A stretch of 64,000 nucleotides of DNA from Pseudomonas sp. MWU13-2100. GTDB lineage: Bacteria; Pseudomonadota; Gammaproteobacteria; Pseudomonadales; Pseudomonadaceae. Positions 26,535 through 35,258 of this stretch are shown in pieces. The first letter of the stretch is position 1. Every line of letters begins with the position of its first letter. The stretch spans positions 1 to 64,000 of the forward strand of contig NZ_JALLIX010000002.1 of NCBI RefSeq assembly GCF_023242365.1, read 5' to 3'. A program made the translations under genes and the position numbers. Below the pieces are notes generated by a model. That model made no database searches. It was not told the origin of the DNA and saw only the letters and a list, made by a program, of their open reading frames with translations.

Positions 26535-27827
26535 TTAGCCGGCGAGCCCTTCGAACAATCCGGCACCGATGAACGAACCCTCGCGGGCACCCGGTGGGCA
26601 GGCAAAGATCGCGCTCCCCACATGGGTGGTGAACTGGTTCATGATGTCCTGGGTGGCCAGTTTCTTGTTGATCTTGATAAAGCCGCTGCGCGGGTCGCGC
26701 TGGTAAGCCACGAAGAACAACCCGGCATCGAGCATCATGCCCTGGCGCCATGGTGGCCAACGCTCTGCGTAAAAACCCACGCCGTCGTTGTAGGAGTAGG
26801 CGCGACGCAGGATCTGCGCGCCGTCGTTTTCGGCGGCGGCGGACAGCCGTGCATGGGCGTTGTCCGGGATGACCGGGTTGCCTTCCTTGTCCTGGGCCCC
26901 AAGATCCAGCGGGTCGGACTCGTGGGCCTTGCCCAGCGGCGCGCCGCTGGCCTTGTCACGGCCCACCACTTCTTCCTGGAAGCCCCGTTCCGTCCTGTCC
27001 CAGTGCTCCAGCGCGATACGGATGCGCCGCACCACGACATAGGAGCCGGCCTTCATCCAGCCGCCTTCATCGCCGACCCAGACCACCTGGTCCATCATCT
27101 GGCCGTCGCGAGTGGACGGATTGTTGGTGCCGTCCTTGAAGCCCATCAGGTTACGCGTAGTGCCACCGCCAGCCGGAGGGCTGGTAAAGCCGGACTGCAT
27201 CCACTTGATCAGGGCCACGCCATCCGCCAGGGCGAGCAGTTCGCGCAGCGCATGGAAGGCCACCTGCGGATCATCGGCACAGACCTGGATGCTCAGGTCG
27301 CCACCGCACTTCTCGGCCACCAATTGGTCACCGTTGAATTTCGGCAGATCGACCAGCGCTTCCGGGCGCCGCGATGCCAGGCCATAACGATCCTTGCCGT
27401 CGCTCATGAACAAGCCCGGGCCAAAGCCAAAGGTCACGGTCAGGCGAGACGCCCGGAGCCCCTCGGCCGAACCTCCGTCCAGCGGCGCGGCATCCTTGGG
27501 TACCGCCAGCGGCTGTGCGGTCTCGCCACGGCTCATGCGGTTGGCGGCAACGGTCCAGCGCTTGAGCAGCGCGATCACATCCGCCCGCTGGGTGGCTTCC
27601 AGGTCGAACGCGGCAAACAGCGAGTGGGTCTGCTGCACCGTGACGATGCCGCCCTGGTGCACGCCATAGAATGGCTCCACCGCGGACAGCGCCCGTGGCT
27701 TCGCCAGGCGCTCGGCGGCGGCCACGCCACCGCTGCCGATCACGCCCGCGGCAACCGCCAGGCTGCTGGCCGCACCGAGGAAACGACGCCGGGACAGGCC
27801 GGGAACGTTTTCGTCGTGGCGGCTCAT
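26535..27827 (-). CDS. efeB: Tat-exported Dyp-type peroxidase / deferrochelatase, EfeB-like
   Basis: The 430-residue protein starts with a twin-arginine signal (SRRRFLGAASSLAVAAGVIG) and belongs to the Dyp-type haem peroxidases: MGFKDGTNNPS carries the GxxDG distal motif near residue 232, and the C-terminal half has FVAYQRDPRSGFI. The length and signal match the EfeB/YcdB subgroup, a periplasmic haem peroxidase that acts in ferrous-iron uptake with EfeU and EfeO and may release iron from haem. No EfeU permease or EfeO is present here; a ferric ABC importer follows instead. Its ATG overlaps the stop of the beta-propeller gene upstream (4 bp), so the two are coupled. Confidence 0.9.
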   Translation of the reverse strand: MSRHDENVPGLSRRRFLGAASSLAVAAGVIGSGGVAAAERLAKPRALSAVEPFYGVHQGGIVTVQQTHSLFAAFDLEATQRADVIALLKRWTVAANRMSRGETAQPLAVPKDAAPLDGGSAEGLRASRLTVTFGFGPGLFMSDGKDRYGLASRRPEALVDLPKFNGDQLVAEKCGGDLSIQVCADDPQVAFHALRELLALADGVALIKWMQSGFTSPPAGGGTTRNLMGFKDGTNNPSTRDGQMMDQVVWVGDEGGWMKAGSYVVVRRIRIALEHWDRTERGFQEEVVGRDKASGAPLGKAHESDPLDLGAQDKEGNPVIPDNAHARLSAAAENDGAQILRRAYSYNDGVGFYAERWPPWRQGMMLDAGLFFVAYQRDPRSGFIKINKKLATQDIMNQFTTHVGSAIFACPPGAREGSFIGAGLFEGLAG

Positions 27828-28963
27828 TTGGCCAGTACCAACATGTTCACATCGTCTTCGACGTAGTAGAAACCGTCACCGCCGGGGGTGATGACCAGGC
27901 CAAAGAGATCGCCGTTGCCAGGTGGGACCTGAGCCTTGTTGGCATCGATCCACTGGGCAAAGAGTTGCTTGCCGGTTTGCGGGTCGATCTCCACGACCTT
28001 GCCGTTCAAGCCGTTGGTGGTCAGCAGATGGCCATTGGGTGCGGTGGTCAGTGCCAGCGGACGCAGCAACATTCCATCCTTGGTCAGCGTACGGCCGACA
28101 CCGGCGCTGGTGGTCCGGGTGCTGGCATCCCAGATTTCGCTGATGCGGTTGGCGAGCGTATCGGAGACGTACAGTTTGTCGTCCTTGCCCATCGCCAGGC
28201 CGGTCGGCCCAACCAGGAACACGCCTTTGTCCGCCTGGGCGCTGAAGCCGCTGCCGACCACGGTCTGGTTGGTGATCACCGGAGGCTTGCCTTGTGGGAT
28301 GGACAGGTCCAGGCGCAGTACCGTCGACTGGATCACCACCGGTGGCGTGCCTTTGGCGCTGCCGATACCAAAGCCGGCATTGCTGACGAACAAGGTCGCG
28401 GTGGAGCCATTGTCGATCACCGCCATGTTGCCCCACGGGTCATTGATATTCGGCCCGGACCAGACATCGACGACCTTGCCGTTCGGGTCGAGCACCACCA
28501 GGCAACCGGCGCCCTTGGTGTCGGTGGTCCCGTCATTGCTCGGGGTGCTGCCGACGATCACCCAGCCACTCTTGAGCATGGTCATCGCGGTGCTGAGGCC
28601 TACGCCACCCGGGCACTGCGGCAAGTCATGGGGTAATTGGGTAAACAGCGACAGCTGCTTGGTGGTCGGGTTGTAATCGACAATGGTCGTGCCGACACCC
28701 TGCAGGTTGGCGGCGTTGTTGAAGTTGTCGACCAGCACGTCATCCTTCTGGATTTTCCCGGCGGACACCGGTGCCACGGCAATGGCGTAGGGGTTCTGGT
28801 CGCCATTGTCCGGGACTGTGGACGTCAGGGTCTGGTGCTTGTGGATGTTCGGCAAAAAGCCCTGGGTGTCGTCCGCGTGGACCGGCAGGACGATGTTGAA
28901 GGTCAATAGCGTGGCCAGGGCCAAAAGGCCTTTGCCCAGGCGCGGCAGGCTCGAATACGTCAT
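27824..28963 (-). CDS. Exported beta-propeller (NHL/SMP-30-like) protein
   Basis: The 379-residue product begins with a signal peptide (LLALATLLTFNIVLPVHA). It consists of repeated 40-45-residue blocks ending in strands such as TTIVDYNPTTKQLSLF, GCLVVLDPNGKVVDVW, GLAMGKDDKLYVSDTLANRISEIW and HLLTTNGLNGKVVEIDPQTG. This is a six- or seven-bladed NHL-type propeller in the periplasm. No catalytic motif is evident. Its stop overlaps the efeB start codon (ATGA-type, 4 bp), so it is coupled to the peroxidase. A binding or scaffold role in iron handling is suggested only by that context. Confidence 0.75.
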   Translation of the reverse strand: MTYSSLPRLGKGLLALATLLTFNIVLPVHADDTQGFLPNIHKHQTLTSTVPDNGDQNPYAIAVAPVSAGKIQKDDVLVDNFNNAANLQGVGTTIVDYNPTTKQLSLFTQLPHDLPQCPGGVGLSTAMTMLKSGWVIVGSTPSNDGTTDTKGAGCLVVLDPNGKVVDVWSGPNINDPWGNMAVIDNGSTATLFVSNAGFGIGSAKGTPPVVIQSTVLRLDLSIPQGKPPVITNQTVVGSGFSAQADKGVFLVGPTGLAMGKDDKLYVSDTLANRISEIWDASTRTTSAGVGRTLTKDGMLLRPLALTTAPNGHLLTTNGLNGKVVEIDPQTGKQLFAQWIDANKAQVPPGNGDLFGLVITPGGDGFYYVEDDVNMLVLAK

Positions 28964-29073
28964 GCAATACTCCTGATTTCTCGAAGTCGGCAGGCCCTGT
29001 CAGGCAGGGCCGCAGTCAAACAAAGCGGATCGGTGCGCTTGGGCGGATGCAAAGCGCCCGGCCAGCGCCCGAC

Positions 29074-30558
29074 CTAGAGAGTGATGTTGGTGCGCAAGCC
29101 CCAGACCAGCGTGTCGCCCATTCGCAGCGTCGGATCGTTGGGGTTCTGCCCTGCTCCCGGATTGAGCGTGTACTGAATGTCCGGCTGCAGTTGCAGCCAG
29201 GGGGTCAGCTGATACTGGTAGGTCGCTTCAAGAAAAGTCTCGCCATTGCGCACGCGGTTGCCACTGTCCAGATCCAGGCCCGCGGCGCCGCTGCCGACCT
29301 TGACGTAGCCCAGCCCGAGGCTGACCGTATCGGCATCGCGGCCTTCGAAAGGCGCGGCGAGGGTCACACCGGCGTTGGCGCTGAAGCTGATCAGGTTGCG
29401 ATCGCCCGGTGCGCCCATCAGGCGGGTGAACACGCCCACCGAGCGCAGGCTGTCCGGGGCTTGGCGCCAGATCATCTGGTCAGCCACGGCGTAGACGCTG
29501 TAGTTGCCCGAGTGCTGGGTCGCGGTGCCATTGCTGTTCGGATCGGCGAGCGACAGCCCGTCGGTGCCGTAGCGCTGGTCGGCGAAGTTCTGGGTGTTGT
29601 ACCAGGCGCCGAGCTTGTAGGTACCCGGCAAGCCGGCGTTGGCGCTCTCCGTCTGACCCAGCGAGGCCTGGTTGACACCGTACTGCAGCTCGGCGATGTA
29701 CAGCGCGCCGGTGTGCAGGTCGAAGTTGGTGCCGTGGGCGTTCTGTCGTTGCGGGTCGCCGTCGTTGGTACCGGCCGGGTTACCGTCATAGACGCCCGCG
29801 AGTACGGTGATCGCATCGGTCGGATGGACCCGTACACGGATCCCGAGGGCGGACAACGGATAGGCCGGGCCACCGGCCGGCATGTCGTAGGATGGTACCG
29901 CCGGCCAGCCGAACATGGTGTTGACGAAGGTACTGGCGTACTGGCTGACCATGAACTCCTGGTCGATGCTTTGCTGGCCGACCCGGAAGTCCAGGGCCTC
30001 ATCGAGGAATTTCTGCTGGTACCAGGCTTCCCAGAGACGGGTGCCGGTGTCCGCTTCGATGCCGCTGGCGGTCTGCAGGGTGCCCAGTTTGTTCGCGCTG
30101 AGGTTTTGCCCGTGAACGTTCACGGCACTGATGTTGAGGGTGCCGCCAGCCAGGCCGAAAAGCTTGAGGGTATCGAGTTTCAGCGTCATGGTAGTGAGAC
30201 CGTCGTAGTCCCCGCCTCGATTCAAGCCGCCCTTGGCATTGTTCAGGTATTCGCTGGTTTCCGTCAGGCCCAGGGTCACGCCGTAAGCCGCCAGGCTGGA
30301 GCGCAACCCGCCGATATCACCGAGCATGTTCTGCCGCGTCAGGAAACCGGTCCACTGGCCGGCAGGCGCCGCCTTGATCGCCAGATCCGCTTCGGGCAGG
30401 TCAGCGGGGTTGACGTCGTCGGTCGCGACAGATGGGTTGGCGGCCGGCGCAGCAGCTGCCGCACTGGCGGGATTGACCCATAACCAGGCGACAGAGCAGG
30501 CCAATGCGGTCGACAGGACAACACGCTGTGTGGATCGGTGGTACGACAGTGCGCGCAT
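29074..30558 (-). CDS. OprB-family outer-membrane porin
   Basis: The 494-residue product has a signal peptide (VLSTALACSVAWLWVNPASA) and an Ala/Pro-rich linker. An OprB-type beta-barrel follows: GFLTRQNMLGDIGGLRSSLAAYGVTL, WYQQKFLDEALDFRVGQQSIDQEFM and the C-terminal strand DTLVWGLRTNITL ending in a hydrophobic residue. OprB proteins are carbohydrate-selective porins, but this copy heads an iron-type gene block (porin, propeller, EfeB, FbpABC) with 110 bp to the next gene, and a Fur-like sequence lies 70-92 bp upstream. I therefore suspect a role in uptake of an iron complex rather than sugar; that is inference. Confidence 0.85.
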   Translation of the reverse strand: MRALSYHRSTQRVVLSTALACSVAWLWVNPASAAAAAPAANPSVATDDVNPADLPEADLAIKAAPAGQWTGFLTRQNMLGDIGGLRSSLAAYGVTLGLTETSEYLNNAKGGLNRGGDYDGLTTMTLKLDTLKLFGLAGGTLNISAVNVHGQNLSANKLGTLQTASGIEADTGTRLWEAWYQQKFLDEALDFRVGQQSIDQEFMVSQYASTFVNTMFGWPAVPSYDMPAGGPAYPLSALGIRVRVHPTDAITVLAGVYDGNPAGTNDGDPQRQNAHGTNFDLHTGALYIAELQYGVNQASLGQTESANAGLPGTYKLGAWYNTQNFADQRYGTDGLSLADPNSNGTATQHSGNYSVYAVADQMIWRQAPDSLRSVGVFTRLMGAPGDRNLISFSANAGVTLAAPFEGRDADTVSLGLGYVKVGSGAAGLDLDSGNRVRNGETFLEATYQYQLTPWLQLQPDIQYTLNPGAGQNPNDPTLRMGDTLVWGLRTNITL

Positions 30559-30627
30559 CGATGACTCCAGGAGGACTTGATCCTTGAAGCAGCGCGGCGC
30601 TCAGGCGTTCGCCGCGGGCAAAGGATC

Positions 30628-30650
30628 AAAATGAGAATCGAAATGAGAAA
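30628..30650. promoter_or_regulatory. Candidate Fur box upstream of the porin/iron block
   Basis: Two direct copies of AATGAGAA (in AAATGAGAATCG and AAATGAGAAACG) stand 11 bp apart, 70-92 bp before the porin start. AATGAGAAT is a common half of Pseudomonas Fur boxes (GATAATGAGAATCATTATC-like). The right half is degenerate, so this is only a candidate. Confidence 0.45.
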
Positions 30651-30796
30651 CGCTCTCGAATTTGCGCGCATAGTAGTCCCGGAATTTTATTAATACAATT
30701 TGTTTCAGATGAAATTTTCCTGGTCAAAGATGAAACTTTTCCCCCTCGCTCCGGGCGGGAGCCGAGTGCCGGAGCACTCGGCGATTGCTTGCGGGG

Positions 30797-31306
30797 TCAG
30801 GGCGAATGCGAGGCCAGCAATGGGCTCACCAACCGATCCAGCAATGGCAGGTCGATTTTCGGGTCGCCCACGCTACCGTCCTTGCGCACTACACCGTGCC
30901 TGTCGATGACATAGGTCATCGGCATGCGCCAGATGCGGCCAAATCCCTTGAACTCGGCATCCCGCTGGAAGGCGGCCGGATAGCTGTAGCGTGCCATCAC
31001 CTTGCGCACCATGGCCTCGTCTTCCGGCTCATCCATGCTGATCGCAATGATCTTCAGTCCCTCGCCTTTGTGCTGCTGGTAATAGGTTTCCATGGCGGGC
31101 ATTTCCTCTCGGCACGGCTCGCACCAGGAGGCCCAGAAATTCACTATCACCACTTGACCGGCGAGTTTCCGAAGATCGAAGGTTTCACCGTTCAGCGTTT
31201 TCGCGGTCAGGTCGGGGGCATGCTCGCCCACATCAACCGCCCGGGCGGGCAGGCAGACCAGGCTGCAACAGAGCGCGAGCCATGGCAGTAGCTTTTTTGC
31301 GTCCAT
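30797..31306 (-). CDS. TlpA-like thiol-disulfide oxidoreductase
   Basis: The 169-residue protein has a signal peptide or anchor (LLPWLALCCSLVCLPARA) and a TlpA/ResA thioredoxin domain with active site FWASWCEPCREEM near residue 65 and PMTYVIDRHGVVRKD with the cis-proline. It works in the periplasm reducing or exchanging thiols, for example in cytochrome c or metal-centre assembly. ATG 31306 was chosen because it starts the signal peptide and follows GAGGGAAACCTG; the frame extends to 31387. The gene lies 16 bp after the Cys-motif outer-membrane gene on the same strand, so they form an operon. Confidence 0.85.
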   Translation of the reverse strand: MDAKKLLPWLALCCSLVCLPARAVDVGEHAPDLTAKTLNGETFDLRKLAGQVVIVNFWASWCEPCREEMPAMETYYQQHKGEGLKIIAISMDEPEDEAMVRKVMARYSYPAAFQRDAEFKGFGRIWRMPMTYVIDRHGVVRKDGSVGDPKIDLPLLDRLVSPLLASHSP

Positions 31307-31322
31307 CAGGTTTCCCTCCGGG

Positions 31323-32348
31323 TCAGAACGCGTATCGGGCGCCGATGGTCGCGGTATAGCGCGGAGCAAGCTGCACACCGTTGACATTCTGGTACACCGG
31401 CACCTGGACGAAGCTGTACAGCGAGGTTTTCTTGCCGACCGGCACCGTCATGCCCGGGCTGAGGTAAGCCAGGGTGCCACCGGTACTGACGGTGTCGGCA
31501 TTGGCCCCGACATCGCGCTCGACATGTCGGACATTCACCTGGATCTGCGGCATGACATAGGCGTTACCCATGTAACGCAGGCCGACATTCAGATTGACGC
31601 CATCGCCAGGGCGATAGTGATCGCTTGAGTCCAGCGCCTTTTGCAGCATGGCCTGGCCGAAGTAGTCCCAGTTCTTGTTCAGCGTATCCATGTAATAGAC
31701 CCCCAGGATACCGTCGGTGGTCCCGGTGCCAGGTTGCAGGCCACGATCTATCGCGACCGGGCCCGGGGCGGTCGGATCGGTCGACGCGGCGGTATCGTCG
31801 TGGGCCCCCGTGGGCAGTTTCAAGCCGAACAACAGCCCCAGGTTATGCTGCGGTGTAAAGCCCTGATAGCGGCCGATGACCTTGACGTCGCCGAGACTGG
31901 AGGTCTTCGAGCTGTACTGACCACCGCCATCACCCGGGGTGGCGCCATCCGACGCCGTGCCCAAGGTGTTGTGGCTGCGAAAGATATACGGTACCTGCAG
32001 ATCCACGCCCCAGCTCGCATTGAAGCTGTAGTCCAGGCCCAGCGTCAGGTAGTCATTGCGCGTGTACTTCTCCACCTCCTGTGGGTTGCCGTTGTTGGAG
32101 ACCTGGCTCGCGGCAGCCGGAGAAATGCCGTGGCTACCACTGCGCAATTGGTTCTGGTTCAGGTAGTCATAACGCAGGTCGAGTTTCAGCCCCGACGAGT
32201 TACTGATACCGAGGTTGTCCCAGTCGGAACTGAGGGTGCAGCCGCAACTGGCACAAGCCAACGCGAGGTGCGGGAATAAGGCACTGACAGCTAGAACCGC
32301 GAACGGCAATACGTTCCGACGGGTACGGGGCATTGATGGCATGACCAT
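31323..32348 (-). CDS. Outer-membrane beta-barrel protein with N-terminal Cys motif
   Basis: The product of about 341 residues has a signal peptide (VLPFAVLAVSALFPHLALA) directly followed by CASCGCTLSSDW, so the mature protein begins with three closely spaced cysteines. The rest is strand-rich: LKLDLRYDYLNQNQL, DYSFNASWGVDLQVPYIFRSHN, VIGRYQGFTPQHNLGLLFGLKLP and YTATIGARYAF, ending in an aromatic as outer-membrane barrels do. It resembles transporters of the phenol MetA-type pathway family. ATG 32348 is the first of three close in-frame ATGs (32342, 32333). The TlpA gene 16 bp downstream could keep the cysteines reduced. A metal-binding role is a guess. Confidence 0.7.
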   Translation of the reverse strand: MVMPSMPRTRRNVLPFAVLAVSALFPHLALACASCGCTLSSDWDNLGISNSSGLKLDLRYDYLNQNQLRSGSHGISPAAASQVSNNGNPQEVEKYTRNDYLTLGLDYSFNASWGVDLQVPYIFRSHNTLGTASDGATPGDGGGQYSSKTSSLGDVKVIGRYQGFTPQHNLGLLFGLKLPTGAHDDTAASTDPTAPGPVAIDRGLQPGTGTTDGILGVYYMDTLNKNWDYFGQAMLQKALDSSDHYRPGDGVNLNVGLRYMGNAYVMPQIQVNVRHVERDVGANADTVSTGGTLAYLSPGMTVPVGKKTSLYSFVQVPVYQNVNGVQLAPRYTATIGARYAF

Positions 32349-32433
32349 GGGGTTGGCATTCCTGGATTGAGTTGCAACGCATAGGGGCAAACCTCCCCGG
32401 CAGGCTGGGGAGGACTTGTCATCGCAAGGAAAA

Positions 32434-32814
32434 TCAGGAAAAAGCCGGTGGACCGCGTGGTTCGGCGACCAGCCAGGCAGTGCCGATATAAGGTGGGTAG
32501 ATCGCCGGCGCCAGCACCACGTCGACGCGGCCGGAAAGCTGCCACTGAACAAGACTGGGCGGTAGACCGATGTCGACCGCATGCACGACACACAGCAGGC
32601 AATGGCATTCGTGATATTGATCCGGCGCCGAATCATGGCTGCCGGGGGGCTGGACGTGTCCGCTCATGCCGGCCATGTTGCAGTGTTCGCCCATCGCCAT
32701 CGGCTGCCCATGGGCAGCCGGCAGCCAGAGCATCACGCTCGGCAGCAATGCCGCGAGCATCGCCAGGCACATGGCAAGCTGACGCAATGAGTGGGGAACC
32801 CGGGACACAGACAC
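32434..32814 (-). CDS. DUF2946-like His/Met/Cys-rich small protein
   Basis: The product of about 127 residues has a hydrophobic N-terminal segment (LAMCLAMLAALLPSVMLWLPAAHG) followed by a region rich in metal-liking residues (MGEHCNMAGMSGHV, then HECHCLLCVVHAV). This is the pattern of DUF2946 proteins often found beside copper or TonB genes. The start is uncertain: the frame is open from ATG 32898, but GTG 32814 or 32808 gives a normal signal-peptide length; no strong ribosome-binding site is visible at any of them. It precedes the Cys-motif barrel and TlpA genes on the same strand (86 bp gap), suggesting one small metal/thiol module. Confidence 0.6.
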   Translation of the reverse strand: MSVSRVPHSLRQLAMCLAMLAALLPSVMLWLPAAHGQPMAMGEHCNMAGMSGHVQPPGSHDSAPDQYHECHCLLCVVHAVDIGLPPSLVQWQLSGRVDVVLAPAIYPPYIGTAWLVAEPRGPPAFS

Positions 32815-32964
32815 TAAAGTGACGTCGCTGATTGTTATTGACCGCAAGAGTGACAAACAACGGTCAGTCGCACAACTCGCCGCCATCGATTGCGGCATTG
32901 TGCCGCAGCACGCAATGCTTCGCGGAATTGCGCATCACCGCCCGGCCCCCAGTCTGAAAGGGGC

Positions 32965-33726
32965 TCAGCCCAGGTCCCCCCCTCCTACCGGCAAGGTTAC
33001 GCCGGTGATATAGGCGGCATCGTCGGAGGCGAGGAACAATATCGCTCCAGCCTGCTCGTCGATGCTGCCGTAACGCTTCATCAGGCTGCTGTCCACGGTC
33101 TGCTCGACGATTTGCCGGTACCAGACCTGTTCCTCCGCGCTGGGCGCCTGGGTGTTGCGTGGGATCCGCCGCGGTGGTGCATCGGTTCCTCCCGGCGCCG
33201 TGGCATTGACCCGGATCCCACGGCCGGCGGTCTCGAAGGCCAGGCAGGCGGTCAGGGCATTGACCCCGCCCTTGGCCGCGCCATAGGGCACTCGATTGAT
33301 CCCCCGCGTGGCCACCGACGACACGTTGACGATCGCCCCGCGGCCTTGCTCGAGCATGTAGGGCAATACCGCATGGCAACACCATAGGGTCGGGAACAGC
33401 GAACGGCGTACCTCGGCTTCGATCTCGTTTTCCTGGTAATGCTCGAAAGGCTTGGCCCAGATGGTCCCGCCGACGTTGTTGACGAGGATATCGATCCGGC
33501 CGAAACGTTCATGGGCGGCGCGCATGACTTCCTTGCCTGAAACATGCTGCTCCAGGTCGGCGGTCAGGCTGAGAACCCGCTCGCCACGCAGCTCGTGGAC
33601 CAGTTCGGAACGATCCACGGCCACCAGCCAGGCGCCCTCCTCCAGCAAGCGTTCGGCCACCCGCCGCCCGATACCCTGGGCCGCGCCGGTGACCAGCGCG
33701 ACCTTGTCCTTGAAACGTGGGTTCAT
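32965..33726 (-). CDS. benD: 1,2-dihydroxycyclohexa-3,5-diene-1-carboxylate dehydrogenase
   Basis: The 253-residue short-chain dehydrogenase oxidises and decarboxylates benzoate cis-diol to catechol with NAD+. It has the nucleotide motif TGAAQGIGRRVAE at residue 14, VNNVGGTIWAKPF, the catalytic YGAAKGGVNAL and VRVNATAPGGTDAPPR, which is typical of BenD/XylL. It is the last gene of benABCD, 10 bp after benC, and produces catechol for CatA. The length is normal. Confidence 0.95.
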   Translation of the reverse strand: MNPRFKDKVALVTGAAQGIGRRVAERLLEEGAWLVAVDRSELVHELRGERVLSLTADLEQHVSGKEVMRAAHERFGRIDILVNNVGGTIWAKPFEHYQENEIEAEVRRSLFPTLWCCHAVLPYMLEQGRGAIVNVSSVATRGINRVPYGAAKGGVNALTACLAFETAGRGIRVNATAPGGTDAPPRRIPRNTQAPSAEEQVWYRQIVEQTVDSSLMKRYGSIDEQAGAILFLASDDAAYITGVTLPVGGGDLG

Positions 33727-33736
33727 GACGATCTCC

Positions 33737-34759
33737 TCAGGCGGCAGCGCCGGTAGCCAGGGTATTGGCGGTGAATTTCTCGTAGTGGAAGCTGCTCGGG
33801 GTCACGCCCTCGGCCTTGAAGTGCTGCCGTACGGCATCGACCATCGGCGGCGGCCCGCACAGATAAACATCGACCGCCCCGCCGTTGAGCACGCCCGGGG
33901 CCAGGTGCTGGGTGACATGGCCCTGGCGCGGGTGCCGGGTCTGCGGATCGGAGACACAGGTGACGAAACTGAAATTCGCCAAGCGCTCGCGAAACTCTTG
34001 CAGTGCCTCGAGCATGACCAGGTCCAGGTCGCGGGAAACCCCATAGATCAGGTGGATCGGCTGACACTCGTTGCCTTCGGCGAGTACTTCGAGCATCGAC
34101 AGAAACGGCGCCAACCCGGTGCCACCGGCGATAAACAGCAGCGGCCGGGTGACAGCGCGCAAGTAAAAACTGCCCAGCGGCCCGCTCATCGACAGCCTTT
34201 CACCCAGTTGGGCGCGGCCCAGCCAACCGCTCATGAGCCCGCCCGGGACATGCTTGATCAGGAAGCTGGCGTGGTGGTCGCCGGGTAGGCTGCTGAACGA
34301 GTACGAGCGGGTCTGTTCACTGCCGGGGACAGCGATGTTCACGTACTGTCCCGGCAGGAACACCGGCGCCTGTTCGAGCTCGAAATGGACTTCCAGGGCC
34401 GCGTCGGCATGGGCAGTGATGCCCGCCAGGGTCGCGTCGAACCGCGAGATGCCGGTCTTGCAGGCGCTGGACGCTACCGGCACGGCCAGTACGCAGTCGC
34501 TTCCAGGCACCATCTGGCAAGTCAGCACCTGGCGCTGTTCGGCCTCATCGGCGCCCAGGGCTTCCTCCAGATAGTCTTCGCCCAGGTCATAGGCGCCACT
34601 TTCGCAACGGCACTTGCAGGTACCGCAAACACCGTCGGAACAGTCCATGGGCAGGTTGATCCCTTGGCGAAAGGCGGCGTCGAGCACCTTCTCGCCGACC
34701 TTGCAGTCGATGAAACGAGTGATCCCGTCCTCGAAGCTCAGGGCAATGCGATACGTCAT
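33737..34759 (-). CDS. benC: Benzoate 1,2-dioxygenase electron transfer component
   Basis: The 340-residue flavoprotein passes electrons from NADH to the BenAB oxygenase. The N-terminal plant-type [2Fe-2S] ferredoxin domain has CSDGVCGTCKCRCESG plus a later cysteine (residues about 40-80), then an FAD domain (RSYSFSSLPG) and an NAD domain (FIAGGTGLAPFLSML; YLCGPPPMVDAV). ATG 34759 was chosen after GAGGGCTATCCC; an upstream in-frame ATG (34789) would overlap benB. The spacing to benB is 10 bp. All cofactor motifs are intact. Confidence 0.95.
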   Translation of the reverse strand: MTYRIALSFEDGITRFIDCKVGEKVLDAAFRQGINLPMDCSDGVCGTCKCRCESGAYDLGEDYLEEALGADEAEQRQVLTCQMVPGSDCVLAVPVASSACKTGISRFDATLAGITAHADAALEVHFELEQAPVFLPGQYVNIAVPGSEQTRSYSFSSLPGDHHASFLIKHVPGGLMSGWLGRAQLGERLSMSGPLGSFYLRAVTRPLLFIAGGTGLAPFLSMLEVLAEGNECQPIHLIYGVSRDLDLVMLEALQEFRERLANFSFVTCVSDPQTRHPRQGHVTQHLAPGVLNGGAVDVYLCGPPPMVDAVRQHFKAEGVTPSSFHYEKFTANTLATGAAA

Positions 34760-34769
34760 GGGATAGCCC

Positions 34770-35258
34770 TCAGATATGATAAATATCAATGACTTGGTGA
34801 ATATAATCGTTCTTGAGTATCACCTTCTTGCGGGTGATCAGTGGTTGCTCGCCACTGACATCCAGGCGATAGAACGAGGTCCCGAAGTAGGAGTCCGTGG
34901 TCTTGTAGCGATGGCTGAGGGTGTGCCAGTTGAAACGCAGTTCGACTTCCCGCCCGTCACTCCCCAGCACTTCCAGGTTGGCGATCAGGTGCACGGTGCG
35001 CGGTTGCGGAGTGCTGGCGCTGGAGCGTTCGGTCTTGATCCGGAACACGCGGTCTTCCAGGCCGTCGCGGTTGGGGTAGTAGATCAACGAGATCTCGCGC
35101 TGCGGGTCTTCGGTCAGGCTGTCGTGGTCATCCCAGGCCGGCATCCAGAACTCGGCTTGCGAGCTGTAGCATTGCAGCCATTCGTCCCACTGGCGGTCGT
35201 CGAGCAGCCGGGCCTCGCGATAGAGAAAATCCAGCAAGCGATCACGTGACAGGCTCAT
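34770..35258 (-). CDS. benB: Benzoate 1,2-dioxygenase small (beta) subunit
   Basis: The 162-residue protein is the structural beta subunit of the Rieske oxygenase. It starts LDFLYREARLLDDRQWDEWLQCYSS and contains FWMPAWDDHDSLTEDPQREISLIYY, the ring-hydroxylating beta signature with its cystatin-like fold, and ends ILKNDYIHQVIDIYHI. It overlaps the benA stop by 4 bp (ATGA), so the two subunits are translationally coupled. Confidence 0.95.
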   Translation of the reverse strand: MSLSRDRLLDFLYREARLLDDRQWDEWLQCYSSQAEFWMPAWDDHDSLTEDPQREISLIYYPNRDGLEDRVFRIKTERSSASTPQPRTVHLIANLEVLGSDGREVELRFNWHTLSHRYKTTDSYFGTSFYRLDVSGEQPLITRKKVILKNDYIHQVIDIYHI

